Part shown: positions 14,796 through 20,818 of the stretch, piece by piece | Numbering within the stretch: position 1 is the first letter of the stretch | Layout of the letters: each line of letters opens with the position of its first letter | From: JAKAGE01 sp964416665 | Lineage (GTDB): Bacteria > Patescibacteriota > Minisyncoccia > UBA6257 > 2-01-FULL-56-20 | Length of the DNA: 20,818 nt | NCBI GenBank assembly: GCA_964416665.1 | Contig: CAYQFA010000011.1 | Location: 1-20,818 of the forward strand | Direction of reading: 5' to 3' | Notes under the pieces: generated by a model | The model's input: only the letters and a program-made list of their open reading frames with translations | Database searches by the model: none | What the model was told of the DNA's origin: nothing | Made by a program: the position numbers and the translations under genes

Positions 14796-15434
14796 ATGAA
14801 CAAAAAGAAGATTTTCGCGGTCGTCGTATTGGTCGTTATCGTGCTCGTCGTTGCAGTAGTAACAGTATTAGAGAAGAAGGTCGCAAAGGCGCCGGAAGTT
14901 TCTAATGTCAGTTCCACGGCTTCAGTGGGAACGAGCACCGTCGAACAGGCGACATCCACGGCAAGTTCCTCCGCGCCCGCGGTTGCCGCACCGGCCGCTC
15001 AAAAAAATTATACCGGCGTTTCGTTCTCCCTCAGCTACCCGAGCTCATGGAACGTTTCGTCAACGCCGTTCTTCTCTATCAATGATTTTGGCGGGAAATA
15101 TCAAAGCGGCTGGGTGATCCCGATGGGCGGAGCTGAGATCGACGTGGTGACGACCACCGTATACAGTTCGGTCGGCGAGATAATGACGACGGAGCTCATG
15201 AACGCCGCCAATCTGGCGACCTCCACCGTCACTGTTGATAACATTGCGTGCAAGCAAGCGGCCTACCAATATAGCCACGCTCCCGGCCTCGTTTCGCAGG
15301 ACATTTCTATCTATTGCCTTCGCGGCAGCGAGCTTTGGAAGATATATTTCTCGCGTCGCGTCGGTGATACTATGGCGCAAGTGCACGTGGCCGATTTCAA
15401 TGGAGTCTTAGGATCGATGAAATTTTTGCCGTAG
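14796..15434 (+). CDS. Membrane-anchored extracytoplasmic protein of unknown function
   Basis: The 212-aa protein starts with a basic stretch (MNKKK) and one hydrophobic helix (IFAVVVLVVIVLVVAVVTVL, residues 6-25). A Ser/Thr/Ala/Val-rich linker of about 45 residues follows, then a C-terminal domain starting at YTGVSFSLSYPSSWNVSS. The YPSSW element resembles the start of PsbP-like domains found in many envelope proteins. The linker and helix suggest a single-pass protein with its domain outside the membrane. Two cysteines (IACKQA and IYCLRG) could form a disulfide. An upstream in-frame ATG at 14778 is possible; 14796 is preferred because it gives a compact basic n-region. TATAAT at 14781-14786 is a possible -10 box for a near-leaderless mRNA, or the message may begin at the tRNA 3' end. 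Confidence 0.75.
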   Translation: MNKKKIFAVVVLVVIVLVVAVVTVLEKKVAKAPEVSNVSSTASVGTSTVEQATSTASSSAPAVAAPAAQKNYTGVSFSLSYPSSWNVSSTPFFSINDFGGKYQSGWVIPMGGAEIDVVTTTVYSSVGEIMTTELMNAANLATSTVTVDNIACKQAAYQYSHAPGLVSQDISIYCLRGSELWKIYFSRRVGDTMAQVHVADFNGVLGSMKFLP

Positions 15435-15450
15435 TACTGCCGGCCCTTCC

Positions 15451-15870
15451 ATGATCCTTCAAGTTGGCGTCAAATCTTTCCTTAGGAATTCCGAGGGGAA
15501 CTATTTATTGCTTCATCGTTCGTCCGTAAAATATCCCGGCACGAAAGGCACGTGGGACATTCCGGGCGGCAGGATCGAACCCGGTTCGCGCTTGATCGAC
15601 AATCTGCGCCGTGAGGTGAAGGAGGAAACCCGGCTTGAGCTTGGTTCGGAGCCTATTTTGCTCTCGGCGCAGGATATCATCCCGAACGGTGAAAAACACG
15701 TGGTGCGGTTGACATATTTCGCCCGCGCCGATGGCGTGCCGGTGCTCGATACGGAAGAGAATGTGGAATATGAATGGCTCTCGCTTGCGGAATTGAAAAA
15801 ACACGACGATGTGGATATCTATGTGCGCGAGCTGATCGAGAAAGGATATTTGAATCAGTTCGAGGTTTAG
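15451..15870 (+). CDS. Nudix hydrolase
   Basis: Nudix enzymes cleave nucleoside diphosphates linked to another group, often for nucleotide-pool cleaning. The 139-aa protein has the fold-defining Nudix box WDIPGGRIEPGS...LRREVKEETRLEL. The catalytic REVKEE core is complete. Two positions differ from the consensus GX5EX7REUXEEXGU: the first Glu is Ser (PGS instead of PGE) and the Gly after EET is Arg. LLLHRSS and the WLSLAEL element near residue 110 are also typical. The substrate cannot be predicted. It starts 16 nt after the preceding gene, preceded by gcccttcc rather than a Shine-Dalgarno site, and ends 16 nt before the intron-bearing tRNA. Confidence 0.9.
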   Translation: MILQVGVKSFLRNSEGNYLLLHRSSVKYPGTKGTWDIPGGRIEPGSRLIDNLRREVKEETRLELGSEPILLSAQDIIPNGEKHVVRLTYFARADGVPVLDTEENVEYEWLSLAELKKHDDVDIYVRELIEKGYLNQFEV

Positions 15871-15878
15871 TGTATATT
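15850..15878 (+). promoter_or_regulatory. Candidate promoter of the interrupted tRNA-Thr(GGU)
   Basis: TTGAAT (15850-15855), a 17-bp spacer and TATATT (15873-15878) lie just before the tRNA. Transcription would start near 15885-15887, essentially at the tRNA 5' end. The -35 overlaps the end of the Nudix gene. Confidence 0.45.
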
Positions 15879-15886
15879 ATAGCGGT

Positions 15887-16171
15887 GCCGTTGTAGCTCA
15901 GCTGGTAGAGCAACTCCATGGTGGACCGAAGAGGTCATGCCCACGGGCAGGGAAATCTGCTCGCGAATCCCGAATTACGGTTAAAGGCCTGAAAATGGCT
16001 GAGACCGTGGCCCTTACGAAAGAATGGGCCCGAACGACTGACAAGGGGTGCTTCGTTGCGACGTACGCCGTCGTGGCATGCGCAAGATACAGTCTAATCC
16101 TCATATAAGCGTCCGCGAAGTTGAGGTGAAAATGAAGGAGTAGGTCGCCGGTTCAATTCCGGCCAACGGCT
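15887..16171 (+). tRNA. tRNA-Thr, anticodon GGU, interrupted by a group I intron
   Basis: The exons are 15887-15922 and 16135-16171, together 73 nt. Joined, they give acceptor GCCGTTG/CAACGGC, D stem GCTC/GAGC with loop AGCTGGTA, anticodon stem ACTCC/GGAGT, loop ATGGTAA, variable AGGTC, and T stem GCCGG/CCGGC with loop TTCAATT. The anticodon is GGT at 15920-15922. The discriminator is T, as in tRNA-Thr(UGU) at 14696, which supports the Thr identity; no CCA is encoded. Other splice registers would give ATG, GTG or GGG anticodons, but only GGT leaves a U at the 5' exon end and a G at the intron end, as group I splicing requires. A transporter gene starts 5 nt downstream. Confidence 0.92.
15923..16134 (+). 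other. Group I self-splicing intron (tRNA type, IC3-like), 212 nt
   Basis: The intron sits between anticodon position 36 and position 37. P1 is exon CATGGT (15917-15922) with GTCATG (15934-15939), placing a U-G wobble at the 5' splice site. P3 is ATCCC (15967-15971) with GGGGT (16045-16049). P4 is ACGGT (15977-15981) with ACCGT (16004-16008). P5 is GGCC with GGCT around TGAAAAT. P6 is GGCCC (16009-16013) with GGGCC (16026-16030). P7 is GACTG (16036-16040) with CAGTC (16090-16094), the latter in AAGATACAGTCT, close to the conserved S element. P8 is CGACG/CGTCG (16059-16073). P9 is CCTCA/TGAGG (16099-16126). The last base is G. There is no room for a homing endonuclease gene. The helices were found by eye; the subgroup is an inference. 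Confidence 0.92.
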
Positions 16172-16176
16172 CAGCA

Positions 16177-16896
16177 ATGAAGATAAACGATAAATTTGAG
16201 GGGCGCGAGCCCAAGTATTATGATATCTTTACCGGCCTGTTCGTGGCCGTCCTTTTGATCTCAGAGATCACTTCCACGAAGATCGTATCGTTGGGATTCA
16301 TCCAGACCGCCGGCGCCGCGGTCCTGTTTCCCATCTCGTATATTTTTAGCGACATCCTGACCGAGGTATATGGCTATGCCCGGGCCAGAAGAGTGATGTG
16401 GATCGGCTTCGCGTCGCTCGCGCTGATGGCGTTGGTGCTGTTGGTGGTCGAATATCTTCCGCCGTCGCCGTCGTGGCACGGTCAGGCTGCCTACGAGGCG
16501 ATTCTTGGTTTTGTGCCGCGCATCACTTTGGCGAGCGTCCTGGCGTATTGGGCCGGCGGGTTCGCCAACGATTTTGTTCTGGCGAAAATGAAACTGTTCA
16601 CCAAGGGCAAATATTTGTGGACACGCACGGTCGGATCTACGGTGGTCGGTCAGGCCGTGGACACATTTTTGTTCATCGGCATCGCGTTTTATGGCACGCT
16701 GCCGATCCCGGTCATTCTGCAGATCATCCTCAGTTTTTATCTGTTCAAGTGCGCCTATGAGGTCTTGGCCACGCCGCTCACGTATTATGTGGTCAACACA
16801 CTGAAAAAGAGCGAAGGATTGGATGTGTTCGATTATCACACCAATTTCTCACCATTCCACTTCAAGGTTGATGAAAACGTCCCAAAGACGGGCTAG
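16177..16896 (+). CDS. VUT family (YhhQ-like) queuosine precursor transporter
   Basis: The 239-aa integral membrane protein has about six hydrophobic helices, beginning YDIFTGLFVAVLLISEITSTKIV. Family marks are GAAVLFPISYIFSDILTEVYGYARARRV, the WAGGFANDFVLAKMK loop, TRTVGSTVVGQAVDTFLFIGIAFYG, and YEVLATPLTYYVVNTLK. Known VUT/YhhQ members import queuosine precursors (preQ0, preQ1 or queuine) for tRNA modification. Specificity here is inferred from the family. The ATG is 5 nt after the discriminator base of the interrupted tRNA-Thr, with no ribosome-binding site. The message is therefore likely made as a tRNA-mRNA transcript and released by 3' tRNA processing. Confidence 0.88.
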   Translation: MKINDKFEGREPKYYDIFTGLFVAVLLISEITSTKIVSLGFIQTAGAAVLFPISYIFSDILTEVYGYARARRVMWIGFASLALMALVLLVVEYLPPSPSWHGQAAYEAILGFVPRITLASVLAYWAGGFANDFVLAKMKLFTKGKYLWTRTVGSTVVGQAVDTFLFIGIAFYGTLPIPVILQIILSFYLFKCAYEVLATPLTYYVVNTLKKSEGLDVFDYHTNFSPFHFKVDENVPKTG

Positions 16897-16907
16897 CGGC
16901 GCAGTTA

Positions 16908-16936
16908 TTGCCTTTTTCAGGAACTTATACTAATAT
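16908..16936 (+). promoter_or_regulatory. Candidate promoter for rpmG, near-leaderless
   Basis: TTGCCT (16908-16913), a 17-bp spacer and TAATAT (16931-16936) place the transcription start within about a base of the rpmG ATG at 16944. The region upstream of the ATG has no Shine-Dalgarno motif. Confidence 0.45.
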
Positions 16937-16943
16937 ATTCCCT

Positions 16944-17123
16944 ATGGCCAAAGTTAAACGAGCTGATAAGCTGATCACGTTGCGTTGCAGTGTCTGCAAG
17001 CGGCGTAATTATTATGTCGGCAAAAACAAGAAGACGGTTGAACGGAAGATCGAGCTCAAGAAGTTCTGCGATTGGTGCCGCGTGAAAACGGTGCATAAAG
17101 AGGCAAGGATTTCTGGAAAATAG
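16944..17123 (+). CDS. rpmG: 50S ribosomal protein L33
   Basis: L33 (bL33) is a small large-subunit protein near the E site. The 59-aa product starting MAKVKRADKLITLRCSVCK has the zinc-binding form with two CxxC pairs (CSVC and CDWC), and RRNYYVGKNKKTVERKIELKKF followed by the conserved VHKEARISGK end. An earlier in-frame ATG at 16908 would add 12 hydrophobic and unusual residues and overlaps the promoter, so 16944 is chosen. In many bacteria rpmG is followed by tRNA-Trp, secE and nusG. Here tRNA-Trp is kept but secE and nusG are missing. Confidence 0.95.
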   Translation: MAKVKRADKLITLRCSVCKRRNYYVGKNKKTVERKIELKKFCDWCRVKTVHKEARISGK

Positions 17124-17132
17124 TGGTTGCAG

Positions 17133-17165
17133 AAAATGCGCTTGCCCTTGGGTAGGCGCATTTTT
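17133..17165 (+). terminator. Intrinsic terminator after rpmG
   Basis: AAAATGCGC (17133-17141) pairs perfectly with GCGCATTTT (17156-17164) around a 14-nt loop, and a T run lies at the 3' side of the stem. It lies 10 nt after the rpmG stop and the symmetric A/T tracts would let it work on both strands. Confidence 0.75.
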
Positions 17166-17198
17166 AAAAGTGTATTAAACTAGGAGGTGTTGAAGCGA

Positions 17199-17269
17199 GG
17201 GGGCATCGTTCAATGGTAGGACGTCGGTCTCCAAAACCGACGACGTAGGTTCGATTCCTACTGCCCCCG
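17199..17269 (+). tRNA. tRNA-Trp, anticodon CCA
   Basis: The cloverleaf has acceptor GGGGGCA/TGCCCCC and anticodon stem TCGGT/ACCGA with loop CTCCAAA (anticodon CCA at 17231-17233). The T stem is GTAGG/CCTAC with loop TTCGATT. The discriminator is G, as expected for bacterial tRNA-Trp. No CCA end is encoded. There are no in-frame signs of TGA recoding elsewhere in the window, so this reads UGG only. Confidence 0.95.
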
Positions 17270-17310
17270 CAAGGTCCTTTTAAGATATTCTTGATGGTTG
17301 TTGTGCTTTA

Positions 17311-17337
17311 GTGGAAGCAATCACATGATTGCTCCAC
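17311..17337 (+). promoter_or_regulatory. Hairpin or palindrome enclosing the start codon of the lipase-like gene
   Basis: GTGG (17311-17314) and AGCAATC (17316-17322) pair with GATTGCT (17327-17333) and CCAC (17334-17337), leaving one bulged A and a 4-nt loop ACAT. The ATG at 17325 straddles the loop and stem. As DNA the core AGCAATCA-CA-TGATTGCT is an 18-bp palindrome. It could limit translation or bind a regulator; neither is shown. Confidence 0.4.
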
Positions 17338-19515
17338 AACGACGACGAAAATATATTTTCACATTATCGAGTATCCTAATATTTACGCTCGCGACGAGTG
17401 GAATCTTGAATATGAGTGCGACTGCGCGAACGCAACATTCGGTTCGTGGTAGCACATACGGTATTTTATCCTCTCTCTTCCAGTTTCCCCAGGGAACATT
17501 CCATCAATATAAAACCGATGGAGTTACGGAGATTCCTGCGGGTGGTGTGCTCACGGCAGGGACGGTCACATTTGGTGTTTCGTTTTCGTCGAATACCGGA
17601 ATTACGCCGCTGNNNNNNNNNNCCGCTCGGCATGGCGTTTACGGGGAACGCCACTGCAGTGAGTGGCGTGTTATTGCTCACGAAAAGCGGGACGGTGACC
17701 GTTTCGGGGCTTGTGGATGGAAGTTATCACTGGCGCGCGCGGATAGCGAACGCTCTGACCGGCGCAGTCTCAGCGTGGCAGGAGTTTGGCAGTGTAGTGG
17801 ATCGCGCCGACTTTACGGTTGCCATGCGTGAGCCGGTGCTTATTGTTCCGGGGATAGCGGGAACGGTTTTAGAAAAGGCTTCGGATGCGACGGAGGTGTG
17901 GCCGAACGTGGACACAATGCTCGTGTCGCCGTCGGATAGCTATCTTGACGCGCTCGCGCTTAACGCGACGGGTGACGCCGCTCTTAATGGCGCGCAAAGC
18001 ACGGTACGCGCGGCCGCGATTTTGAAGTCGGCAACGCTCACGGTGGGCGGCATCACGCTTTTTAGTGATGATTTTTACGGCAATCTCATCAATGCTTTTA
18101 AAAATGACGGCTATGTGGAGGGCCAGAACCTTTTTACCGTGCCGTATGACTGGCGGTTGGATATCAGTAAATCCGTCGCCGCGCTTGCTACAAAAGTTGC
18201 GCAAGCGGTTGCCGCATCGCCGACGGGAAAGATAGCGATCGTTGCGCATAGCATGGGCGGCTTGCTCGTAAAAAAATATCTCACGGGAATATCCAGCGCG
18301 TCGTTCTTGGATAAGGTGGTACTGGTGGGCGTCCCGGAGTTGGGTGCGCCGTATGCGTTCAAAATATTGAACTACGGCGACGATCTCGACATCCCTATCG
18401 TAAATCAGGACGAGATCAAGAAAATTACCCAGAATATGCCATCGATCTATGAATTATTGCCAAGCGAAAGATATATTACTGCTGATGGCGGCTACATCCA
18501 GGACTTCAGAACCGGCGGTGGCGACGCCAAGACGGAGCCGTTGGCCTATGCAGCAACAGCGCAATTGCTAATGAGCGATCCCACTGACCATCGCAATGCC
18601 GCCATGCTGAACATGGCCGATACATTTCATCGCTCTGTTGATGCTTCTCCTGCGGCTGGCACTGCGCCGAACGTGTACTCCATTATGGGATGTGGAAAGC
18701 CGACCATCACGGGTTACGATCTTTATGACAACGGCGTAGTCGATCTGGAGCGTGGGAGCGGTGACGGAACCGTTCCGGATGCAAGCGCGATGGATATGGA
18801 AACGAGCGGGTCGCATAATTATTTTGTTTTGAGTGGTGCGACAGGGATCGATCACACTGGCCTTATGAGCGACGCGCGTCCGGTGGGGCTTATAAAAAAT
18901 ATCATAGACGGCGGAACGACATTGACATTGCCACAGGGAATCTCGGGATCCGCGTCGGACTGCGCCACGCAGTTTGGGCAAAAAGCACAATCGGGATCGT
19001 CATCGTCAGGAAACGAAACCACGATCGAATTCAGCGCACATGGCGCGGCCGATCTCGGGGTATATGACGCGGCGGGTGACTACACCGGCGTTACCGCGTC
19101 CGGTACGGTGACGCTCGGGATCCCAGGAAGCGATTATGAAAAACTGGGCGATAATACCTTCGTTCTTGTGCCAGCGCCGGTCGCTGTAAATGTAAATGCA
19201 AGTCCGGGCGCGGGAAGTAATTACAAGGTGGTGAGCCACGCGGCTCCCTCTGGGACGTTCGAGATGAAAGCGAGGGGATATCGCGGTGCAGCGATCGATC
19301 GCGAAGTCACTTATCTTTCGGTATCGGCAGGCGATACAAGCTCCACAGCCGCGAGCGCGAGCACGACAGCGGAGTTGAATTTCGCCGGCTTCGGCGGCAA
19401 CATGAATCTACGGATAAGGCATGGCTCGTCACAGGGCATTCGCCATCCCGATTCCGTGCTTTCCGCACCATTCGCAAGTGGCCATCGTAAAATGGAATGG
19501 TCGCCGCCTCATTGA
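17325..19515 (+). CDS. Secreted Fn3-like and lipase/esterase protein, crossed by an assembly gap
   Basis: A signal peptide begins MIAPQRRRKYIFTLSSILIF and continues TLATSGILNMSATA. A beta-rich Fn3-like domain follows (FHQYKTDGVTEIPAGG ... GSYHWRARIANALTGAVSAW), interrupted by ten N at 17613-17622. After it comes an alpha/beta hydrolase of the LCAT/PGAP1-like type. It has EPVLIVPGIAGTVLE, VPYDWRLDISKSV, the nucleophile elbow IVAHSMGG, GSGDGTVPD with a likely catalytic Asp, and GIDHTGLMSD with a likely His. The end is Ser/Ala/Gly-rich beta sequence without a clear anchor. The frame before the gap is 17325-based and the frame after it is offset by one, but both flanks break exactly at codon borders. 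The true gap is therefore probably a multiple of three and the gene intact. A short run of Fn3 residues is missing. Lipase specificity is unknown. Confidence 0.8.
17613..17622. other. Assembly gap (ten N)
   Basis: Ten ambiguous bases mark a scaffold join or unresolved gap inside the Fn3-like domain. The upstream side ends on codon CTG and the downstream side begins on codon CCG, so the missing piece should be a multiple of three bases. The count of ten is probably arbitrary. Confidence 0.95.
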
Positions 19516-19525
19516 AGGTGTTATA

Positions 19526-19990
19526 ATGGACGTATCATCGAAACCACAACCACAGATCATGAAATGTGAACGTCTCACGCGCAGCGACCAGCAAATACTT
19601 TCTTCCCTTAACGTTCTCCTTGGGCAGCTTTCGTCATCCACGCCCCCGATGACCGCTGCGGCGCTCAATACCGTCATCAAGAATAAGAATTTTTATTTGA
19701 TAGTGTTGCGCGATAAACAGAGCATCATCGGGATGGGAAGTTTGGTGGTATGGAACGCGCCAACCGGCATCCGGTCGCGCATCGAGGATGTGGTCGTAGA
19801 TGAGGCGCATCGCGGAAGGGGATTTGGCACGGTGATAACAAAGAAGCTTATTGCCGCCGCACGGGCGGCGCACGCAAAAGATATCGAACTTTCAAGCCGA
19901 CCAAGCCGCGTCGCCGCGAATATGCTTTATAAAAAAATGGGATTCGAACCGAAAGAGACGAACGTATACTCGTATAAGTTCAAGCGATGA
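19526..19990 (+). CDS. GNAT family N-acetyltransferase
   Basis: The 154-aa protein has the GNAT fold: a strand IIGMGSLVVWN, the strand before the pyrophosphate loop SRIEDVVVDEAHRGRGFGTVITKKLI (acetyl-CoA motif RGRGFG), then AAARAAHAKDIELSS and the C-terminal AANMLYKKMGFEPKE. It transfers an acetyl group from acetyl-CoA to an amine; the substrate is unknown. The frame is open from 19421, but the ATG at 19526 has GAAGG 7 nt upstream, one of the few Shine-Dalgarno-like sites here; 19559 is an alternative. It begins 10 nt after the lipase-like gene and its stop overlaps the next start (ATGA), so the two are coupled. Confidence 0.88.
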   Translation: MDVSSKPQPQIMKCERLTRSDQQILSSLNVLLGQLSSSTPPMTAAALNTVIKNKNFYLIVLRDKQSIIGMGSLVVWNAPTGIRSRIEDVVVDEAHRGRGFGTVITKKLIAAARAAHAKDIELSSRPSRVAANMLYKKMGFEPKETNVYSYKFKR

Positions 19991-20664
19991 TCCGCCAGCT
20001 GAAAAAAAAGGATACGCTTTGGATCGTTGATTTCGATTATACGCTTTTTGATATGTATCGATTCATGGACGATCTTGGGGTGCTGCTGCGGCGCAAATTC
20101 GGTGTTTCTGAAACGACGTACAAGCAATCGAAGGTGGAGGTCCAAAACAAGGAATTGTACAGTTTCGAGAGACATCTGCGCGCCATACAGAAAGGAACGG
20201 AGTTGTCATATCAGGACGCGATGCGGCACGTTGAGGCGCTTTTAAAAAAATCCCGGCGGTATTTTTTTAGCGATGCGCTGCCGTTCATGCGGGAGATTGC
20301 GAAAAAAGGCGAAGTGGTGTTGCTTTCTCATGGGCATACGCTCCAGCAGCGAAGGAAGATAAAAGCGTCGGGGATAGAAAAATATTGCGACCGGGTGATC
20401 ATCACTTCCACCAAAGCAAAGAAAGCCGAATGGATAAAAAAGCTCGCGAAGGGGCGTCGTCGGGTGGTGGTTGTAAACGACGATCCTGATGAGACGCTTC
20501 AGATATGCGCCGCTCTTTCTGTGGGTAAGCGCACTGTCGCGGGAGTCAATGCCCCGCACGTCATTCTTATTGAACGTCCGGGTGGAAAATATTTTCCCAT
20601 CCCACCGCATAAAGACTATATTGTCGTTAAAAACTTGAAAGAGATACATTCGCTTTGTAATTAA
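19987..20664 (+). CDS. HAD superfamily hydrolase
   Basis: The 225-aa protein has the HAD phosphatase motifs: motif I IVDFDYTLFD (nucleophile and acid/base Asp, residues 14-18), motif II VLLSHGHT, motif III Lys in STKAKKAEWIKKL, and motif IV VVVNDDPDE. A helical cap lies between motifs I and II (residues about 30-90). It probably removes phosphate from a small metabolite or nucleotide; the substrate is unknown. The ATG overlaps the GNAT stop by 4 nt, so it is translationally coupled. It is followed by a strong hairpin. Confidence 0.88.
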   Translation: MIRQLKKKDTLWIVDFDYTLFDMYRFMDDLGVLLRRKFGVSETTYKQSKVEVQNKELYSFERHLRAIQKGTELSYQDAMRHVEALLKKSRRYFFSDALPFMREIAKKGEVVLLSHGHTLQQRRKIKASGIEKYCDRVIITSTKAKKAEWIKKLAKGRRRVVVVNDDPDETLQICAALSVGKRTVAGVNAPHVILIERPGGKYFPIPPHKDYIVVKNLKEIHSLCN

Positions 20665-20673
20665 AGACAAAAC

Positions 20674-20739
20674 AAAAGGAGGATAGATATTTTCAGCGAA
20701 TTATTCTTATCACGAGCTGAAAATATCTATCCTTCTTTT
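20674..20739. terminator. Bidirectional terminator between HAD gene and tRNA-Lys
   Basis: Bases 20674-20697 pair with 20716-20739 over 24 bp with one G-T wobble and an 18-nt loop. GGATAGATATTTTCAGC is mirrored by GCTGAAAATATCTATCC, with an A-rich tract before and CTTTTT after. It can end both the HAD transcript (+) and the tRNA-Lys transcript (-), which converge here. Confidence 0.85.
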
Positions 20740-20744
20740 TGCGG

Positions 20745-20817
20745 TGCCCCCACCAGGACTCGAACCTGGGACCTTCTCCTTAAGAGGGAGCAGCTCTACC
20801 AACTGAGCTATAGGGGC
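20745..20817 (-). tRNA. tRNA-Lys, anticodon CUU
   Basis: On the - strand the acceptor is GCCCCTA/TGGGGGC (one T-G wobble), the D stem GCTC/GAGC, and the anticodon loop CTCTTAA with anticodon CTT. The T stem is CCAGG/CCTGG with loop TTCGAGT. The discriminator is A. The bases after it are CCG, so CCA is not encoded. The outer anticodon-stem pair (27-43) is a G-A mismatch. The gene runs to within 1 nt of the window end. Confidence 0.95.
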
Positions 20818-20818
20818 A

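Noticed and set aside
15923..16134. A possible homing endonuclease or other protein inside the intron
   Set aside because: The intron is 212 nt, all of it accounted for by ribozyme helices, with no open frame of meaningful length.
15887..16171. Reading the interrupted tRNA as tRNA-His (GUG) or tRNA-Pro (GGG)
   Set aside because: Those registers do not put a U at the 5' exon end and a G at the intron end. There is no extra G at -1 with C at 73 as in tRNA-His. The T discriminator matches the other tRNA-Thr in the window.
17182..17219. A perfect AGGAGGTG followed by a TTG and nine codons running into tRNA-Trp
   Set aside because: The reading frame ends inside the tRNA and the product would be nine residues. 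The strong Shine-Dalgarno match is probably chance, since other genes here do not use such sites.
17416..17622. Using the frame open from 17416 as the N-terminus of the lipase-like protein
   Set aside because: Before the N gap this frame gives an Arg-rich sequence without a signal peptide, while the 17325 frame gives a signal peptide and an Fn3-like start. The apparent continuity through the gap is due to the arbitrary N count.
10909..19990. Alternative genetic code with TGA as Gly or Trp
   Set aside because: The nucleotidyltransferase, lipase-like and GNAT genes end at TGA at sensible positions, and no gene body contains in-frame TGA.
1..20818. CRISPR arrays, insertion sequences, phage genes or toxin-antitoxin pairs
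   Set aside because: I saw no regularly spaced repeats, transposase or integrase motifs, or typical small toxin-antitoxin gene pairs on either strand.

Overview
The window looks like a chromosomal segment of a Candidate Phyla Radiation (Patescibacteria) bacterium, probably Parcubacteria-like. The reasons are as follows. The spc ribosomal-protein operon goes directly from rpsE to rplO with no gene for L30, a known CPR trait. A tRNA gene carries a group I intron. No tRNA here encodes its 3' CCA. Almost no gene has a Shine-Dalgarno sequence. The secreted Fn3-like plus lipase protein is of a style common in that group. TGA is used as a normal stop (10909-11313 and 19526-19990), so this is not a TGA-recoding lineage. 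The phylum call is an inference from these traits, not a database result.

Region 1 (1-5151) is the spc operon on the + strand: end of rpsQ, then rplN, rplX, rplE, rpsN (zinc type), rpsH, rplF, rplR, rpsE, rplO and secY. A 22-bp perfect hairpin follows the secY stop. Region 2 (5152-6083) holds a promoter, a possibly structured leader, a two-helix membrane protein of unknown function and a terminator. Region 3 (6156-9401) holds adk, a diverged adk-like paralogue, map, a family 2 glycosyltransferase and greA, ending in a 37-bp perfect hairpin that includes the last codons of greA. The usual infA-rpmJ-rpsM-rpsK-rpsD-rpoA-rplQ block does not follow map.

Region 4 (9450-11313) holds lysS and a small nucleotidyltransferase, convergent with dnaE on the - strand (11325-14525). 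Region 5 (14590-17269) is rich in tRNAs. tRNA-Thr(UGU) precedes a membrane-anchored protein and a Nudix hydrolase. An interrupted tRNA-Thr(GGU) with a 212-nt group I intron lies 5 nt upstream of a queuosine-precursor-transporter-like gene. rpmG and tRNA-Trp(CCA) follow, but without the usual secE-nusG. Region 6 (17311-20818) holds a secreted lipase-like protein crossed by a 10-N assembly gap, a GNAT acetyltransferase overlapping a HAD phosphatase, a bidirectional terminator and a convergent tRNA-Lys(CUU).

Most genes are core functions: translation, protein export, N-terminal methionine removal, nucleotide balance, transcript cleavage, tRNA charging and replication. The most notable item is the group I intron inserted after anticodon position 36 of tRNA-Thr(GGU). 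Its P1, P3-P9 helices can be traced in the sequence. Other points worth attention are the absence of Shine-Dalgarno sites, short or absent mRNA leaders, long perfect hairpins at gene ends, and a degenerate adenylate kinase paralogue.
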